Positions 41,497 to 50,651 are shown, counted from the stretch's first letter. The stretch: DNA of 64,000 nt from Methanotorris igneus Kol 5 (GCF_000214415.1 NC_015562.1:1054001-1118000); one strand, 5' to 3'. The notes: generated from the sequence alone by a model not told the origin. Translations and numbers: made by a program.

Positions 41497-41647
41497 TATT
41501 GTTGTTTGCGAAATTTTTTTTTGGAGTTTATTTATATACTTCAAATTTTTAGATGGTTACAATTATGCTGTAAATTCTAAAAATAAGCCAAATAACTTTA
41601 TGAATTTGTTGAGATTATTTTATTTCTAACGTACGTAAACAACTATA
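41497..41647. repeat. MITE, TATWGTTGTTTGCG subfamily
   Basis: Ends TATTGTTGTTTGCG and GTAAACAACTATA. Inner sequence (ATATACTTCAAATTT, CAATTATGCTGTAAATT) matches the outer element at 48404-48701. It begins 10 bp after RNase P RNA and abuts the frameshifted gene at 41649, whose 3' end it seems to have removed. Confidence 0.7.
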
Positions 41648-41648
41648 A

Positions 41649-41949
41649 TTTGAATAAAAAAGAGTTTTTTGTGATTCTTTGTATTTAATTTTAAAGGTCG
41701 AAAATTATGTAATAATTCATTAGCATATTTTTCTAAGAGTTTATTTTGTTTTTCAAGTTCTTTAATATAATTAGAACTATTTCTTTTGCATATCTTAAAA
41801 ATTCATTTTTTGGTAAGGATAAAATTTCTTTAATTTCTTTGCTATGATTTCCAAATCCACACAATAAGTTCAAAAACTTCCCCTTTTGAGTCAGGTTTGA
41901 GTTCCATAAATTTTATAATATCTTTTATGCGTATGATGTTGTGTTCCAT
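41649..41949 (-). pseudogene. Frameshifted gene downstream of the integrase
   Basis: From ATG 41949 the frame reads MEHNIIRIKDIIKFMELK then PDSKGEVFEL; a -/+ shift is needed to continue as LCGFGNHSKEIKEILSLPKN, and another to reach NYIKELEKQNKLLEKYANEL. No stop codon is found before the MITE at 41647. Helical, probably a DNA-binding or coiled-coil accessory protein of the integrated element. Family not recognised. Confidence 0.6.
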
Positions 41950-41965
41950 AAAAATCAACTCTTTT

Positions 41966-42622
41966 TTAGTCATCTTCTTCGTTTAATAGTTCTTTTCGTG
42001 CAAGTTGAGTTTGAGTATAATCAACAATCATATCTAAATTTTTATGTCCCGTAATTTTGGCAATAATCTGTGCGGGGCGCTGTTTTTCTGCTTTGTATGT
42101 TATGTATGCATATCTTAGAGAGTGGGTATTAATTCCTAAATTCCTTTTTGCCCACATGGAGATTTTACTAATGATTTTTTTATGAGCTTTTTCCTTGTTT
42201 TCTTCTTTTTCATATTCATCCTTTAAATTTAAAATAAAATTTTTGATAATTTCTAAATCGTGCTTTTTAATGTATTTTGGTAGTATTATTTCCCTAAAAT
42301 GGTTGTCTTTTCTTTTTTCTACCTTAACAGCTATAATTGGATATTCCCAATTTATTCTATCAATATTTGAGCAAAATCCAACGATTGCAGTTATTGCTTC
42401 TCCAATTCTACAACCGTTCCTTAATTGAGTCAATAAAATTATTAGGTATGCTAATCTTTTAATGTCATTTTTATATAAAATTTCTTTATTTTTTAGATTT
42501 TCAATTTCTTTGATTAGTTTATCTTTTGTTTCATGATATTTTAGTCCCAAATCCCATTTATATTGTGTATTTTTTGTATTTTCGTTTTCGTTGGTTGTTG
42601 TTAGTTGGTATTCCCAGGTCAT
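41966..42622 (-). CDS. Tyrosine recombinase/integrase
   Basis: 218 residues, mostly the catalytic domain: first Arg in NGCRIGEA, HSLRYAYIT with H-x2-R, GHKNLD, and the nucleophile Tyr in VDYTQTQ. The N-terminal core-binding domain is short or missing. Archaeal integrase of an integrated element; the neighbours are a broken gene and an HTH regulator. The nearby RNase P RNA and glyS borders give no clear att repeat that I could find. Confidence 0.8.
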   Translation of the reverse strand: MTWEYQLTTTNENENTKNTQYKWDLGLKYHETKDKLIKEIENLKNKEILYKNDIKRLAYLIILLTQLRNGCRIGEAITAIVGFCSNIDRINWEYPIIAVKVEKRKDNHFREIILPKYIKKHDLEIIKNFILNLKDEYEKEENKEKAHKKIISKISMWAKRNLGINTHSLRYAYITYKAEKQRPAQIIAKITGHKNLDMIVDYTQTQLARKELLNEEDD

Positions 42623-42677
42623 TTTGTCCCCGCTGATTTTTTGTTGTTATAAGTTTTGGTTAGATAACTATTTAAAT

Positions 42678-42701
42678 GTTAACTTTTAAACAAAAGTTAA
42701 C
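42678..42701. promoter_or_regulatory. Perfect inverted repeat, probable operator
   Basis: GTTAACTTTT / AAAAGTTAAC with a 4-nt centre. It follows a TATA-like TATTTAAAT (42669-42677) and lies 41 bp before the start of the HTH gene, between it and the divergent integrase. A natural binding site for the HTH protein, controlling both genes. Confidence 0.6.
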
Positions 42702-42742
42702 AGTTGGTAAAAATTTCCGACAAATTTGTAAGTGTGGGGAAG

Positions 42743-43288
42743 ATGATTGAAATAAAATTTAGTAGATTTCCTCGATGGGATGAGATTAAAGAATTAGAAA
42801 AAAAGGCAAAAAATAATATTATTATCGTCAAATTTCCAAAAAGCATCTACAATAGCCCAAAAATGAAATATAAACTTGAATATATGAAAAGAAGACTAAT
42901 TTTTGTTGAAGTTGATGAACAAAAAAGAGGAAGGCCTAAGAAAATTGATGAATCTATAAAAAATCATGTGGTTCAGCTTTTAATAAATGGTAAAAATCTA
43001 TCGGAAATAGCAAGAGAATTAAACTTCCCAAGGACTACAATTTTTGATAATATAAAGGATGCTCTCCCAAAAATAAAAAGAGAGAAGTTTATGAAGTTGT
43101 TGTATGAGTATAAGGAATTTTTGATTGAGAATGGACTATACACTCCACACGTGCAAATACTATTTTCTGAATTGGAAATGCATATCAAAAAAGAAGATTT
43201 TGAGAATGCCAAAAAAATACTGGATGAAATCATTAAAATCTCAAAATCAGCAAGAAAAATAAGAGAAAAAAGAAGTAGGAAAAATTAG
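42743..43288 (+). CDS. HTH protein with resolvase-type helix-turn-helix
   Basis: 181 residues. GRPKKIDESIKNHVVQLL then GKNLSEIARELNFPRTTIFDNI is a clear HTH like that of serine recombinases and archaeal element regulators. The N-terminal part (MIEIKFSRFPRWDEIKELEKKA) has no recombinase catalytic Ser, and the C-terminus is a helical bundle. ATG 42743 follows GTGGGGA. Probably a repressor of the integrated element. Confidence 0.7.
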   Translation: MIEIKFSRFPRWDEIKELEKKAKNNIIIVKFPKSIYNSPKMKYKLEYMKRRLIFVEVDEQKRGRPKKIDESIKNHVVQLLINGKNLSEIARELNFPRTTIFDNIKDALPKIKREKFMKLLYEYKEFLIENGLYTPHVQILFSELEMHIKKEDFENAKKILDEIIKISKSARKIREKRSRKN

Positions 43289-43301
43289 AGAAAAAATTAG
43301 G

Positions 43302-45029
43302 TTATTCTTTTAATCTACTTTTTATGTAATCAACGAGTTCGTCAATTTTAACTCTAACTTGCTCCCTTGTGTTTCTTTCCCTAACTGTTACGGTATTATC
43401 TTTTAACGTGTCTCCATCAACGGTTACACAGAACGGAGTTCCAATTTCATCCATTCTCATGTATCTCCTTCCAATAGCTCCACTGTCATCATATTCAGCA
43501 ATTATACCATTTTCTCTCAACATATCTCTGATTTTCTTTGCAATTTCTGGCATTCCATCCCTATTAACTAATGGGAATACACCAACTTTAATTGGGGCAA
43601 TGGATGGTTTTAAGTCCAAGTAAACTCTATCTTCCTCTTCTTTATAAGCATGCTCTAATAAGCAATATGTTATCCTATCAATACCATAAGATGGCTCTAT
43701 GACATGTGGAAGGACTTTTTCTCCCATGATTTTTTTCTTAACTTTGTTTATTTTTACATAATCACTTAAGATTTCAAATTCCTTTCCATTTACTTTTAAG
43801 ATGTATTTTCCTTCTTTATTTAATGCATTTACTAATTTCTCTAAGTCCTCGTTGTCCATATTCTTTAATGTCTCTTCAATTAATTTTGTGTCCTTCTTGA
43901 ATATTCTTCCAACAACTTTGTAGTTTAGTTCAACCTCATAGGTTTCAACTTCTTTTGGTTCATCAAATTCAACAAAGACCTCTAAGTTTACCCCACTGTG
44001 GTTCATGTGGGCTTTTAAATCATAATCTGTTCTATCGGCAATACCAACACACTCAATCCACCCAAATCTCTCTGTATATATCTCCGCATCCCAACAATCA
44101 ATAGCGTAGTGTGCCATTTCATTAGGCAAGTGTTGTCTAAACCTTAACTTGCTCTCATCAATACCAATATCCAACAAAAATTTCTTTGTTAATGCAATGA
44201 AGTAGGCAATTGTTTCATGTCTTATAATACCTTTCTCAACGGCCTCTTTTAATGTAATTTTAATAACTTTTTCCCCATCTTTTAAGTTCTCATCCATTTG
44301 CCTATCTGCTGGTAATAGTGGGACTATCTCATCCTCAACTTCTTTAAACCTTTCATGTTTCTTTATCTTTGGATGAACAAAGAACTCTGCTTCTGCCTGA
44401 GTAAATTCTCTCAATCTAATAACTCCCTGCCTTGGGGATATCTCATTTCTGTATGATTTACCTATCTGCACAACTCCAAACGGTAATTTATTCCTGAAAA
44501 ATTGAGCCAATCTCCTAAATTGAATAAATATTCCTTGTGCTGTTTCAGGTCTCATATAACCTGTTCTTTTCCCTCCAGGTCCTATGGATGTGACGAACAT
44601 TAAGTTAAATTTCTTAACCTCTCCGAATTCTCCACCACATTTTGGACATCTGATGTCATGTTCCTTTATCAACTGACTCAACTCTTCCAATGTCTTCCCT
44701 TCGGTATTTACATCAATTGCCTCTTCAATAATGTGGTCTGCTCTAAATGATTCTAAACAATTCTTACATTCAACAATTGGGTCTGTGAAGTTGTCAACGT
44801 GCCCAGATGCCTTTAAAACCTCATAAGGTGTTACTGTTGGGCTATCAATCTCATAAAACCCTTCTTTAACAAGGTAGTATTCTCTCCACTTGTTTATTAT
44901 ATTGTTTTTCAATAATGCCCCTAATGGTCCATAATCAACAAAACCTGCAATTCCACCATATATTTCAAATGAACTCCATAAATAACCTCTTCTTTTTGCT
45001 AAATCCATAACTTTTTCGTATTTGTCCAT
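43302..45029 (-). CDS. glyS: Glycyl-tRNA synthetase
   Basis: 575 residues, archaeal/eukaryotic alpha2-type class II enzyme. RRGYLWSSFEIYGGIAGFVDYGPLG at the start, motif 2 region QIGKSYRNEISPRQGVIRLREFTQAEAEFF, motif 3 EPSYGIDRITYCLLEHAY, and a C-terminal anticodon-binding domain (PIKVGVFPLVNRDGM). A CxxC...CxxC zinc site (CKNC, CPKC) lies in the insertion near residues 85-145. Full length. Confidence 0.95.
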   Translation of the reverse strand: MDKYEKVMDLAKRRGYLWSSFEIYGGIAGFVDYGPLGALLKNNIINKWREYYLVKEGFYEIDSPTVTPYEVLKASGHVDNFTDPIVECKNCLESFRADHIIEEAIDVNTEGKTLEELSQLIKEHDIRCPKCGGEFGEVKKFNLMFVTSIGPGGKRTGYMRPETAQGIFIQFRRLAQFFRNKLPFGVVQIGKSYRNEISPRQGVIRLREFTQAEAEFFVHPKIKKHERFKEVEDEIVPLLPADRQMDENLKDGEKVIKITLKEAVEKGIIRHETIAYFIALTKKFLLDIGIDESKLRFRQHLPNEMAHYAIDCWDAEIYTERFGWIECVGIADRTDYDLKAHMNHSGVNLEVFVEFDEPKEVETYEVELNYKVVGRIFKKDTKLIEETLKNMDNEDLEKLVNALNKEGKYILKVNGKEFEILSDYVKINKVKKKIMGEKVLPHVIEPSYGIDRITYCLLEHAYKEEEDRVYLDLKPSIAPIKVGVFPLVNRDGMPEIAKKIRDMLRENGIIAEYDDSGAIGRRYMRMDEIGTPFCVTVDGDTLKDNTVTVRERNTREQVRVKIDELVDYIKSRLKE

Positions 45030-45120
45030 ATACTCACCTTATTTTTTGTTTTTAATGTTTGTTTTTATATTTTTATTTTGTTTTTTATTTTTTGATATTT
45101 TTTGGTTTGTTATTTATTTG

Positions 45121-46005
45121 TTACCAAAGAATTGTTTCTCCTTTATCGATTTTATCCAACAAAAATATCATCAACGATGAAGCAATCAAGTCAGCGGTAG
45201 TTCCTGGGTTTAATTTATTTCCTTCCTTTGATAGATATTTGTCAAATTCAACAACCTTTTCCATACTGAAATTGTCTAAGACATCTTTAGCCATTTTAGA
45301 TACCATTTTAGCAACTTCAATACCTTTTTTCCTTGCTATTAATGTGTCTGGGTATTTTGATAGGAGTGTTAAGAAGGTCTTTGTTATTGAGAGATGGATA
45401 TCATTTGTTTCATTGTAGTATTTATTAATTAACTCATATCCCTCAAATGAAATTTTGAAGTTATTTGTCCATTCCTTTGATATGTTATCCCACTCTGATG
45501 AAATTTTGAAAACATCATATAGGGTTAGATTTTTCTCAATTAATTCTTTTTTAGCACCTTCTGATGCTACGTCGGGCCCATCTTTTGGTTTATTCAATCC
45601 CCCAGCCATTGCTATGTTTATGGCATCATATACGTTTATAGCATCTTCAACTGTTGTATTTAAAACGATGTCTTTTAAATTCTTCTTTAATGCGTCTTTA
45701 TTAAATTCTTCTAATTTCCCAGAAGCCATTGCAATTGGCATGTGGAGCATTATTATTCCTAAGTTTGCATTTGTTGGAGACCATTTTTTTGATTCAATAA
45801 CACCTCTTTTTATATAATAACCAATGTTTCCCTCTGATTGGGATGCCTCATAAACCACTTGCCCAAATGCAATTCCAGAGCTTATAAAGTGGTGATATTT
45901 TATATCGCTATAATCTCTATTTCTATGAACATTCCCTGGCTTAAAGGCACTAACCTCTAAGCAACATGCTATCTGTGATGCCCTCATGATGTCAAATGGG
46001 TTCAT
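45121..46005 (-). CDS. Triphosphoribosyl-dephospho-CoA synthase (CitG/MdcB) family protein
   Basis: 294 residues from ATG 46005 (GGTGG site upstream). [64 protein letters not shown] and [19 protein letters not shown] are family motifs. CitG adds triphosphoribose to dephospho-CoA for citrate lyase; methanogens lack citrate lyase, so the substrate here is unknown. It sits between glyS and, further on, rdgB, an order I recall from M. jannaschii. Confidence 0.8.
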   Translation of the reverse strand: MNPFDIMRASQIACCLEVSAFKPGNVHRNRDYSDIKYHHFISSGIAFGQVVYEASQSEGNIGYYIKRGVIESKKWSPTNANLGIIMLHMPIAMASGKLEEFNKDALKKNLKDIVLNTTVEDAINVYDAINIAMAGGLNKPKDGPDVASEGAKKELIEKNLTLYDVFKISSEWDNISKEWTNNFKISFEGYELINKYYNETNDIHLSITKTFLTLLSKYPDTLIARKKGIEVAKMVSKMAKDVLDNFSMEKVVEFDKYLSKEGNKLNPGTTADLIASSLMIFLLDKIDKGETILW

Positions 46006-46073
46006 AACTTCCACCAAATTTTTATATGTTTAGGAATATAAGTAAGATATAAATATTTCAATAAGGGGTAAAT

Positions 46074-46574
46074 ATGAATGGGATTGGATTGGCTATTTAT
46101 CTTTATGCTGGCTTTTTATCCTTTATTCTTGGATTACTTCCGTTGTATGTATTTATAAAATACCCTAAGTTAGAAAGGAAGAATAAAGAACTTGTTTATT
46201 CTTACCCAGATAATTTAAAGAATGTCATTCCAAAAGCAATGTATGATATGCTAATAGTTTTTGCAGTTATACCTGCTGCTTTTATAACCTTTTTCTGTTA
46301 CCTTTTAGGTAAGATTGATATTTTTGCGATATTAATTGCTATATTCTGTTATTTGTTTCTTTGTTATGTTCTTTGCTTTAAAAGGTATATTGTTGAAATA
46401 TATAAAAATGGCTTTTATTTTAACCAATTTTATACATGGAATGCATTTGATGGTTATGAAAAAATTGGAAATAAAATAAAATTAATTGGGAAGAAATGGA
46501 TTTCACCAAATGTTTATTTGAGAGATAAAGATGGAAAACTTGAAGAAATACTTAAAAAATATTTTAAATATTAA
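46074..46574 (+). CDS. Membrane protein with C-terminal PH-like domain, paralogue 1
   Basis: 166 residues: TM1 at 4-27, TM2-TM3 at about 60-105, then a soluble beta-rich tail (VEIYKNGFYFNQFYTWNAFDGYEKI...VYLRDKDGKLEEILKKYF). The tail matches the downstream paralogue in pattern (IYKxG, YLKD.GK.EEIIKNY). No function known. Not a family I can name. Confidence 0.6.
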   Translation: MNGIGLAIYLYAGFLSFILGLLPLYVFIKYPKLERKNKELVYSYPDNLKNVIPKAMYDMLIVFAVIPAAFITFFCYLLGKIDIFAILIAIFCYLFLCYVLCFKRYIVEIYKNGFYFNQFYTWNAFDGYEKIGNKIKLIGKKWISPNVYLRDKDGKLEEILKKYFKY

Positions 46575-46592
46575 ATATTAAATGGGGGGATT

Positions 46593-47168
46593 ATGGACAT
46601 TGGATTGATTTTATTTATAATAATTTTGTTTTTATTTCCTTATTTGATTGTTTTAATGATTGTTTTTAATCCTTATGGCATTTTAGATTATTTGTTATAT
46701 AAAAAATACAAAAAAGCAAAGGGAGAATGGCATTACATTACCTCAACGAAGATTGGAATGAATAGGAGTAGATGGATTTTTATATTAATGGTAAATATAA
46801 TTACTTTATTTTTTGGACTTTATATTTTAATAAATATAAATCATCCAGATGACGAAATATTAACATTTTCGCTTATATTTTTGTCTATTGCCATTATTTA
46901 TGACAAACTCAATCCAACCTCTGGGACTGTTGAGATTTATAAAGAAGGAATCGCTATATATATTAAAAGATTCAACATTTTAAAACCATTTTTAAATTAC
47001 TATCTTGTTTTACCTTGGAAATTTTTTAAAGGATACAAAGTAAAATCTAAAAATAAGACAAAATATGTTATTTTAATTCCAAAATCAAAATTGTTTTTTA
47101 ATATTTATTTAAAAGATGATGGAAAAGTTGAAGAAATCATTAAAAATTATTTAAATCCTGTCCAATAA
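46593..47168 (+). CDS. Membrane protein with C-terminal PH-like domain, paralogue 2
   Basis: 191 residues with three TM segments and the same tail plan ([20 protein letters not shown]...[11 protein letters not shown]...[18 protein letters not shown]). It follows paralogue 1 by 18 bp, so the two are an operon and arose by duplication. It overlaps the convergent rdgB gene by 18 bp. Confidence 0.6.
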   Translation: MDIGLILFIIILFLFPYLIVLMIVFNPYGILDYLLYKKYKKAKGEWHYITSTKIGMNRSRWIFILMVNIITLFFGLYILININHPDDEILTFSLIFLSIAIIYDKLNPTSGTVEIYKEGIAIYIKRFNILKPFLNYYLVLPWKFFKGYKVKSKNKTKYVILIPKSKLFFNIYLKDDGKVEEIIKNYLNPVQ

Positions 47169-47711
47169 AAACTTCTTAAACTCCTCAAATGCTCTCTTTC
47201 TATGTGAAATTTGGCTTTTTTCTTCTGTTGTCATCTCTGCAAAAGTCCTATCTTCACCTTCTGGAATAAAAATTGAGTCATAAGCAAAACCATAACCCTT
47301 ACTCCTTATTTCTTCTGCAACTTTTCCTTTAACAACTCCAATAAATAATTTAACACCATTCTCATCACAATATCCAATAACTGTCTTAAAATAGGCGTTT
47401 CTATTTTCTTTATTCTCTAAAAGTTTTAAAATACCTTCGTTTCCTATTGTCTCTTGGACATATTTTGAATAAGTTCCAGGGAAGCCGTTCAATGCTTCAA
47501 CAAAAAATCCACTATCTTCAACAATAACGGGCTTTTTTATTTTTTCATAGACATATTTTGCCCCAAATTCTGCAACTTCTTCCAAAGTTCCTTGAAGTTC
47601 TGGATAAGGCATTTTTATCTGCTCAATTTTTATATCTTCTAAATCCTTCAAAATGACATTTGCCTCTTTAACTTTGTTTGGGTTTCCCGTTGCAAAGTAT
47701 ATGATTTTCAT
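47151..47711 (-). CDS. rdgB: XTP/dITP pyrophosphatase (Ham1/RdgB)
   Basis: 186 residues. Removes non-canonical purine nucleotides. [13 protein letters not shown] (substrate loop), [36 protein letters not shown] and [10 protein letters not shown] are all present. Close relative of the M. jannaschii founding member MJ0226. Full length. Confidence 0.95.
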   Translation of the reverse strand: MKIIYFATGNPNKVKEANVILKDLEDIKIEQIKMPYPELQGTLEEVAEFGAKYVYEKIKKPVIVEDSGFFVEALNGFPGTYSKYVQETIGNEGILKLLENKENRNAYFKTVIGYCDENGVKLFIGVVKGKVAEEIRSKGYGFAYDSIFIPEGEDRTFAEMTTEEKSQISHRKRAFEEFKKFLLDRI

Positions 47712-47839
47712 TGCATCACCAAATTTTTTGATGGGTTTTATATTTTTATTTTGAATTTTATTTTTATTCTTTTAATTTATAGATTTAGATAAACTAATAA
47801 ATGATGCAAAAATAAACATTAATATTATTGACATTGAAC

Positions 47840-48080
47840 TGTCCCCCTGATTTAACACCCCTTTTCATCCGTGGGCTTTGCCCTGTCGAGGGGCTAACCC
47901 ATCAGGGGGTTTAAAATGTGCAAACCCTTGCTGTATCGTGGTCATCTTCATTGGGAGGTTTCCCTCTCCCACGACGCGCCCGAAGGGTTTGCTTAAAAAT
48001 AGTTGTGCCCTCAATATCGAACCCGCTATCATCGCAACCCAATAGGGATGTGCTCCATGTGGGTCGGTTTTATTGAGGGC
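47840..48080 (-). ncRNA. Three-hairpin H/ACA pseudouridylation guide RNA
   Basis: Read 5'-3' from 48080: hairpin 1 at 48080-48007 (stem GCCCTCAATA/TATTGAGGGC, ACA 48006-48004), hairpin 2 at 47992-47920 (GCAAACCCTT/AAGGGTTTGC, ACA 47919-47917), hairpin 3 at 47909-47843 (CCCCCTGAT/ATCAGGGGG, ACA 47842-47840). Each upper part has the GATGA/GA elements of a kink-turn for L7Ae. Pocket sequences 14 nt from ACA match 23S rRNA: TCGA and AACCGA target U40562; CAGC and GGGCG target U40612; GTTA and GGGTTA target U39982. By alignment in memory these are E. coli U2504, U2554 and U1915. No gene overlaps it credibly. Confidence 0.88.
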
Positions 48081-48095
48081 AATATAATATATAGA

Positions 48096-48112
48096 CATTG
48101 AGATATATATAG
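48096..48112 (-). promoter_or_regulatory. Probable promoter of the H/ACA RNA
   Basis: Minus strand CTATATATATCTC is centred about 25 nt before the first hairpin. Part of this TATA sequence is the end of the MITE that begins at 48108, so that insertion built or rebuilt the promoter. Confidence 0.45.
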
Positions 48113-48404
48113 TTGTGTGCGAATTTTTTAATGGTTGTTTAAACCATAACTATAGTTGTTTGCCTTACTAATGAACGAAATCTCCATTAAATTATAAGGG
48201 ATAATTAACCTTTATTTGGAATTTTATGGTTGATTTATTGTTCTTTTAAAAAATAAATGGCAAAACAAAGTTTTGCCGTATAATTTGGTTGCATCTAAAT
48301 CCGTGCAAAAAATTGGCAAACAACTATAATTTAAACATAAGAGTTTGCCACAAAACTAAAATTTTATTTAAGGTAATAACCACTTTTAAACGCACACAAC
48401 TATA
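48108..48404. repeat. MITE with a second MITE nested inside
   Basis: Outer ends TATAGTTGTGTGCG (48108) and CGCACACAACTATA (48404). A second element with ends TATAGTTGTTTGCC / GGCAAACAACTATA occupies 48151-48328 and carries a GGCAAAAC/GTTTTGCC palindrome (about 48258-48280). The nested element is related to those at 50850-50970 and 58150-58298. Confidence 0.75.
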
Positions 48405-48701
48405 ATAGTTGTTTGCGAATTTTATTGGAATTATAGTTGTGTGTGGAATTTTTCATGCTTATTTATAAACTTGTAAAAATTTTAAGTTGTTATTATTCTC
48501 CTTTTAAATTTTGAAATTAATGGTTTAATGCTTATAAAATTTATTGCATATATGTTCAACTTCTAACGCACACAACTATATATATGTGCTTCAAATTTTA
48601 GGATTGCAATCATGCTATAAATTTAAAAAAATAAGTTAAAAATAAGTTATAACCCTATAATTTATTAGATTATTTTTCCAATTTCTAACGCAAACAACTA
48701 A
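48404..48701. repeat. Second nested MITE pair before ppaC
   Basis: The outer copy begins at ATAGTTGTTTGCG (about 48405) and ends CGCAAACAACTA (48701); it is related to 41497-41647. An inner copy with ends TATAGTTGTGTGTGG and CGCACACAACTATA lies at 48432-48580. Together with the preceding pair they fill the gap from the guide RNA to the ppaC promoter. Confidence 0.65.
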
Positions 48702-48811
48702 AATGTTAAGAACGCTAAATTATTAAAATCAAAAAATAATAATTTAAATTTAGAAAATACATTTTAACAATTAGAGTTATACAAAGGAAAAAAATAAAAA
48801 AAGGTGATAGG

Positions 48812-49735
48812 ATGCTCTATGTTGTAGGACACAAAAACCCAGATACTGATAGCATTTGCTCAGCAATTGTCTTGGCACATTTCTTAGATGCATATCCAGC
48901 AAGACAAGGGGACCTCAACCCAGAAACAGAATTTGTATTGAGGAAATTTGGAGTGATGGAACCAGAACTCATTACATCTGCAGAGGGTAAGGAGATTATA
49001 TTGGTTGATCATTCAGAAAAATCCCAAAGTTTAGATGATTTAGAGAAGGGGAAATTAGTGGGAATTGTTGACCACCACAAAATAGGGATTACAACATCAG
49101 AGCCAATTTTATACTACGCGAAACCAGTTGGAAGCACAGCAACAGTTATAGCAGAACTCTACTTCAAAAATGCCATGGATTTAATTGGAGGAAAGAATAA
49201 AGAATTAACCCCAGATTTGGCAGGACTTTTACTTTCTGCGATAATATCAGATACTGTCTTGTTCAAATCACCAACAACAACTGACTTAGACAAAGAAATG
49301 GCAAAAAAATTGGCAGAGATTGCAAATATAGAGGATATTAATGCATTTGGAATGGAAATTTTAAAGGCAAAGTCAGTAGTAGGAAAAATGAAACCAGAAG
49401 AGATAATAACAATGGACTACAAGGACTTTGAGTTCAATGGCAAAAAAGTTGGAATTGGGCAAGTTGAGGTTATTGACGTAAGTGAGGTTGAGGATAAGAA
49501 AGAGGAAATATACAAGTTGTTGGAGGAGAAGTTGAAGAATGAGGGCTATGATTTAATTGTATTCTTGATAACAGACATCATGAAAGAGGGTAGTGAGGCA
49601 TTGGTTGTAGGTAATAAGGAGGTATTTGAGAAGGCATTTAATGTCAAAGTTGAAGGAAATAGCGTATTCTTAGAGGGAGTAATGTCAAGGAAGAAACAAG
49701 TTGTTCCACCATTGGAGAAGGCGTATAATGAATAA
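48812..49735 (+). CDS. ppaC: Manganese-dependent inorganic pyrophosphatase
   Basis: 307 residues, family II PPase with the DHH plan: GHKNPDTDSICSA (metal ligands His, Asp, Asp), ILVDHSEKSQ, the signature VDHHKIG, SAIISDTVLFKSPTTT, and the DHHA2 substrate domain ending with SRKKQVVPPLEKAY. ATG 48812 follows AAAGGTGATAGG. Full length. Confidence 0.95.
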   Translation: MLYVVGHKNPDTDSICSAIVLAHFLDAYPARQGDLNPETEFVLRKFGVMEPELITSAEGKEIILVDHSEKSQSLDDLEKGKLVGIVDHHKIGITTSEPILYYAKPVGSTATVIAELYFKNAMDLIGGKNKELTPDLAGLLLSAIISDTVLFKSPTTTDLDKEMAKKLAEIANIEDINAFGMEILKAKSVVGKMKPEEIITMDYKDFEFNGKKVGIGQVEVIDVSEVEDKKEEIYKLLEEKLKNEGYDLIVFLITDIMKEGSEALVVGNKEVFEKAFNVKVEGNSVFLEGVMSRKKQVVPPLEKAYNE

Positions 49736-49933
49736 TTTTGTTTTATTTTTGGCAATTATTCTAAATTTTTTGTCTAACTTCAAACTTTTTTAAATTTATA
49801 AATTTTAAATTTATAAATTAATTATTGAATTATTGATTAGATAAAAACACATAAATATGTGCATTCACATGATGCAATTTTAATATTATTGAGTTCCCAA
49901 AGGCATTAACACTGACTAAAGGTATATATATCC

Positions 49934-50124
49934 TTCAAAAGAAGGTATTCTTTGAGTATAAAACTTTCAAATGAACGTCTTAAAATTGAGAAATCAATAC
50001 CTACAATTGACGTTCTTGTCTCATCAATTGCAATAAATAAAAATGAAACCTTATAACAAAGGATAAGCATCTTTTGAATAATAAAGAGGTTTTTGGAGAG
50101 TTTGATGTTGTTGAGGATGATATT
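49934..50124 (+). pseudogene. Relic of a VapC-type PIN-domain toxin
   Basis: FKRRYSLSIKLSNERLKIEK then SIPTIDVLVSSIAINKNETL resembles the C-terminal half of a PIN nuclease, which has a conserved Asp before IAA/ASIA and ends ATLITxDKHF. A frameshift at about 50050 continues in another frame as LITKDKHLLNNKEVFGEFDVVEDD, the expected tail. No start or N-terminal half remains. Confidence 0.55.
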
Positions 50125-50364
50125 ATGCACTATTCTATAATAAAACCAAAGTATAAAAAAGAAGAAATAACCATAGACAAAGGTTCATTAAAAACAAAAA
50201 GAAAGTTTGCATTTTTGTTGGAGGTTGGGGATAAACTTTTAAATAGTAGAGAGTTTTATGCAAATGATGATGTTGAGGTTGTAGTTGATTATTCTTTTAG
50301 TGATTCAAAAAGACCAAAGGAGAAAATAATCTTATACATTATTGAGGACTTAACAAAGGAATAG
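50125..50364 (+). CDS. Small conserved-looking protein of unknown function
   Basis: 79 residues (MHYSIIKPKYKKEEITIDKG...). Mostly beta, with the charged end VVVDYSFSDSKRPKEKII. I use ATG 50125 because the preceding in-frame codons belong to the PIN-domain relic. It ends 5 bp before the next gene, so the two are probably cotranscribed. Family not recognised. Confidence 0.6.
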   Translation: MHYSIIKPKYKKEEITIDKGSLKTKRKFAFLLEVGDKLLNSREFYANDDVEVVVDYSFSDSKRPKEKIILYIIEDLTKE

Positions 50365-50369
50365 GTGTT

Positions 50370-50651
50370 ATGATGATTGATTTGGAAGGAAAAGTTGGTA
50401 TAATCCATGCCATAGGTGGGGCAATTGCAGGGTATTTGACCAATTATGTATATACTGTAGGGTTGGGCTCACTCAGTGGAATAGCGGCATTTGTTTTCAT
50501 GATTGTTGCACTATTGATAACTGGACATATAACTGCTATGATATTTGGTAGAGAGAGTATGAACCAAAAACAATGGTTTGGAAGTGGGGTAGTTCCGTTT
50601 TTCTTTGTTTGGGTTGTATTTTGGGTGTTGAAGTTCAATGGGGTAATTTAA
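50370..50651 (+). CDS. Small three-TM membrane protein, DUF5379-like
   Basis: 93 residues: IIHAIGGAIAGYLTNYVY, SLSGIAAFVFMIVALLITGHI and FFFVWVVFWVLKF are TM segments, and GRESMNQKQWFGSG is a conserved-looking loop. I associate this pattern with the archaeal DUF5379 group, compared by some with EMC6; low certainty. A MITE follows after about 115 bp. Confidence 0.5.
   Translation: MMIDLEGKVGIIHAIGGAIAGYLTNYVYTVGLGSLSGIAAFVFMIVALLITGHITAMIFGRESMNQKQWFGSGVVPFFFVWVVFWVLKFNGVI

Noticed and set aside
47840-48080. SRP (7S) RNA
   Set aside because: The helix 8 GGAAG...GCAGC motif and the long rod are absent, and three independent ACA-terminated hairpins are present instead.
47865-48098. A 77-codon minus-strand frame
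   Set aside because: It coincides with the H/ACA guide RNA; the structure and target matches explain the sequence better than a protein.
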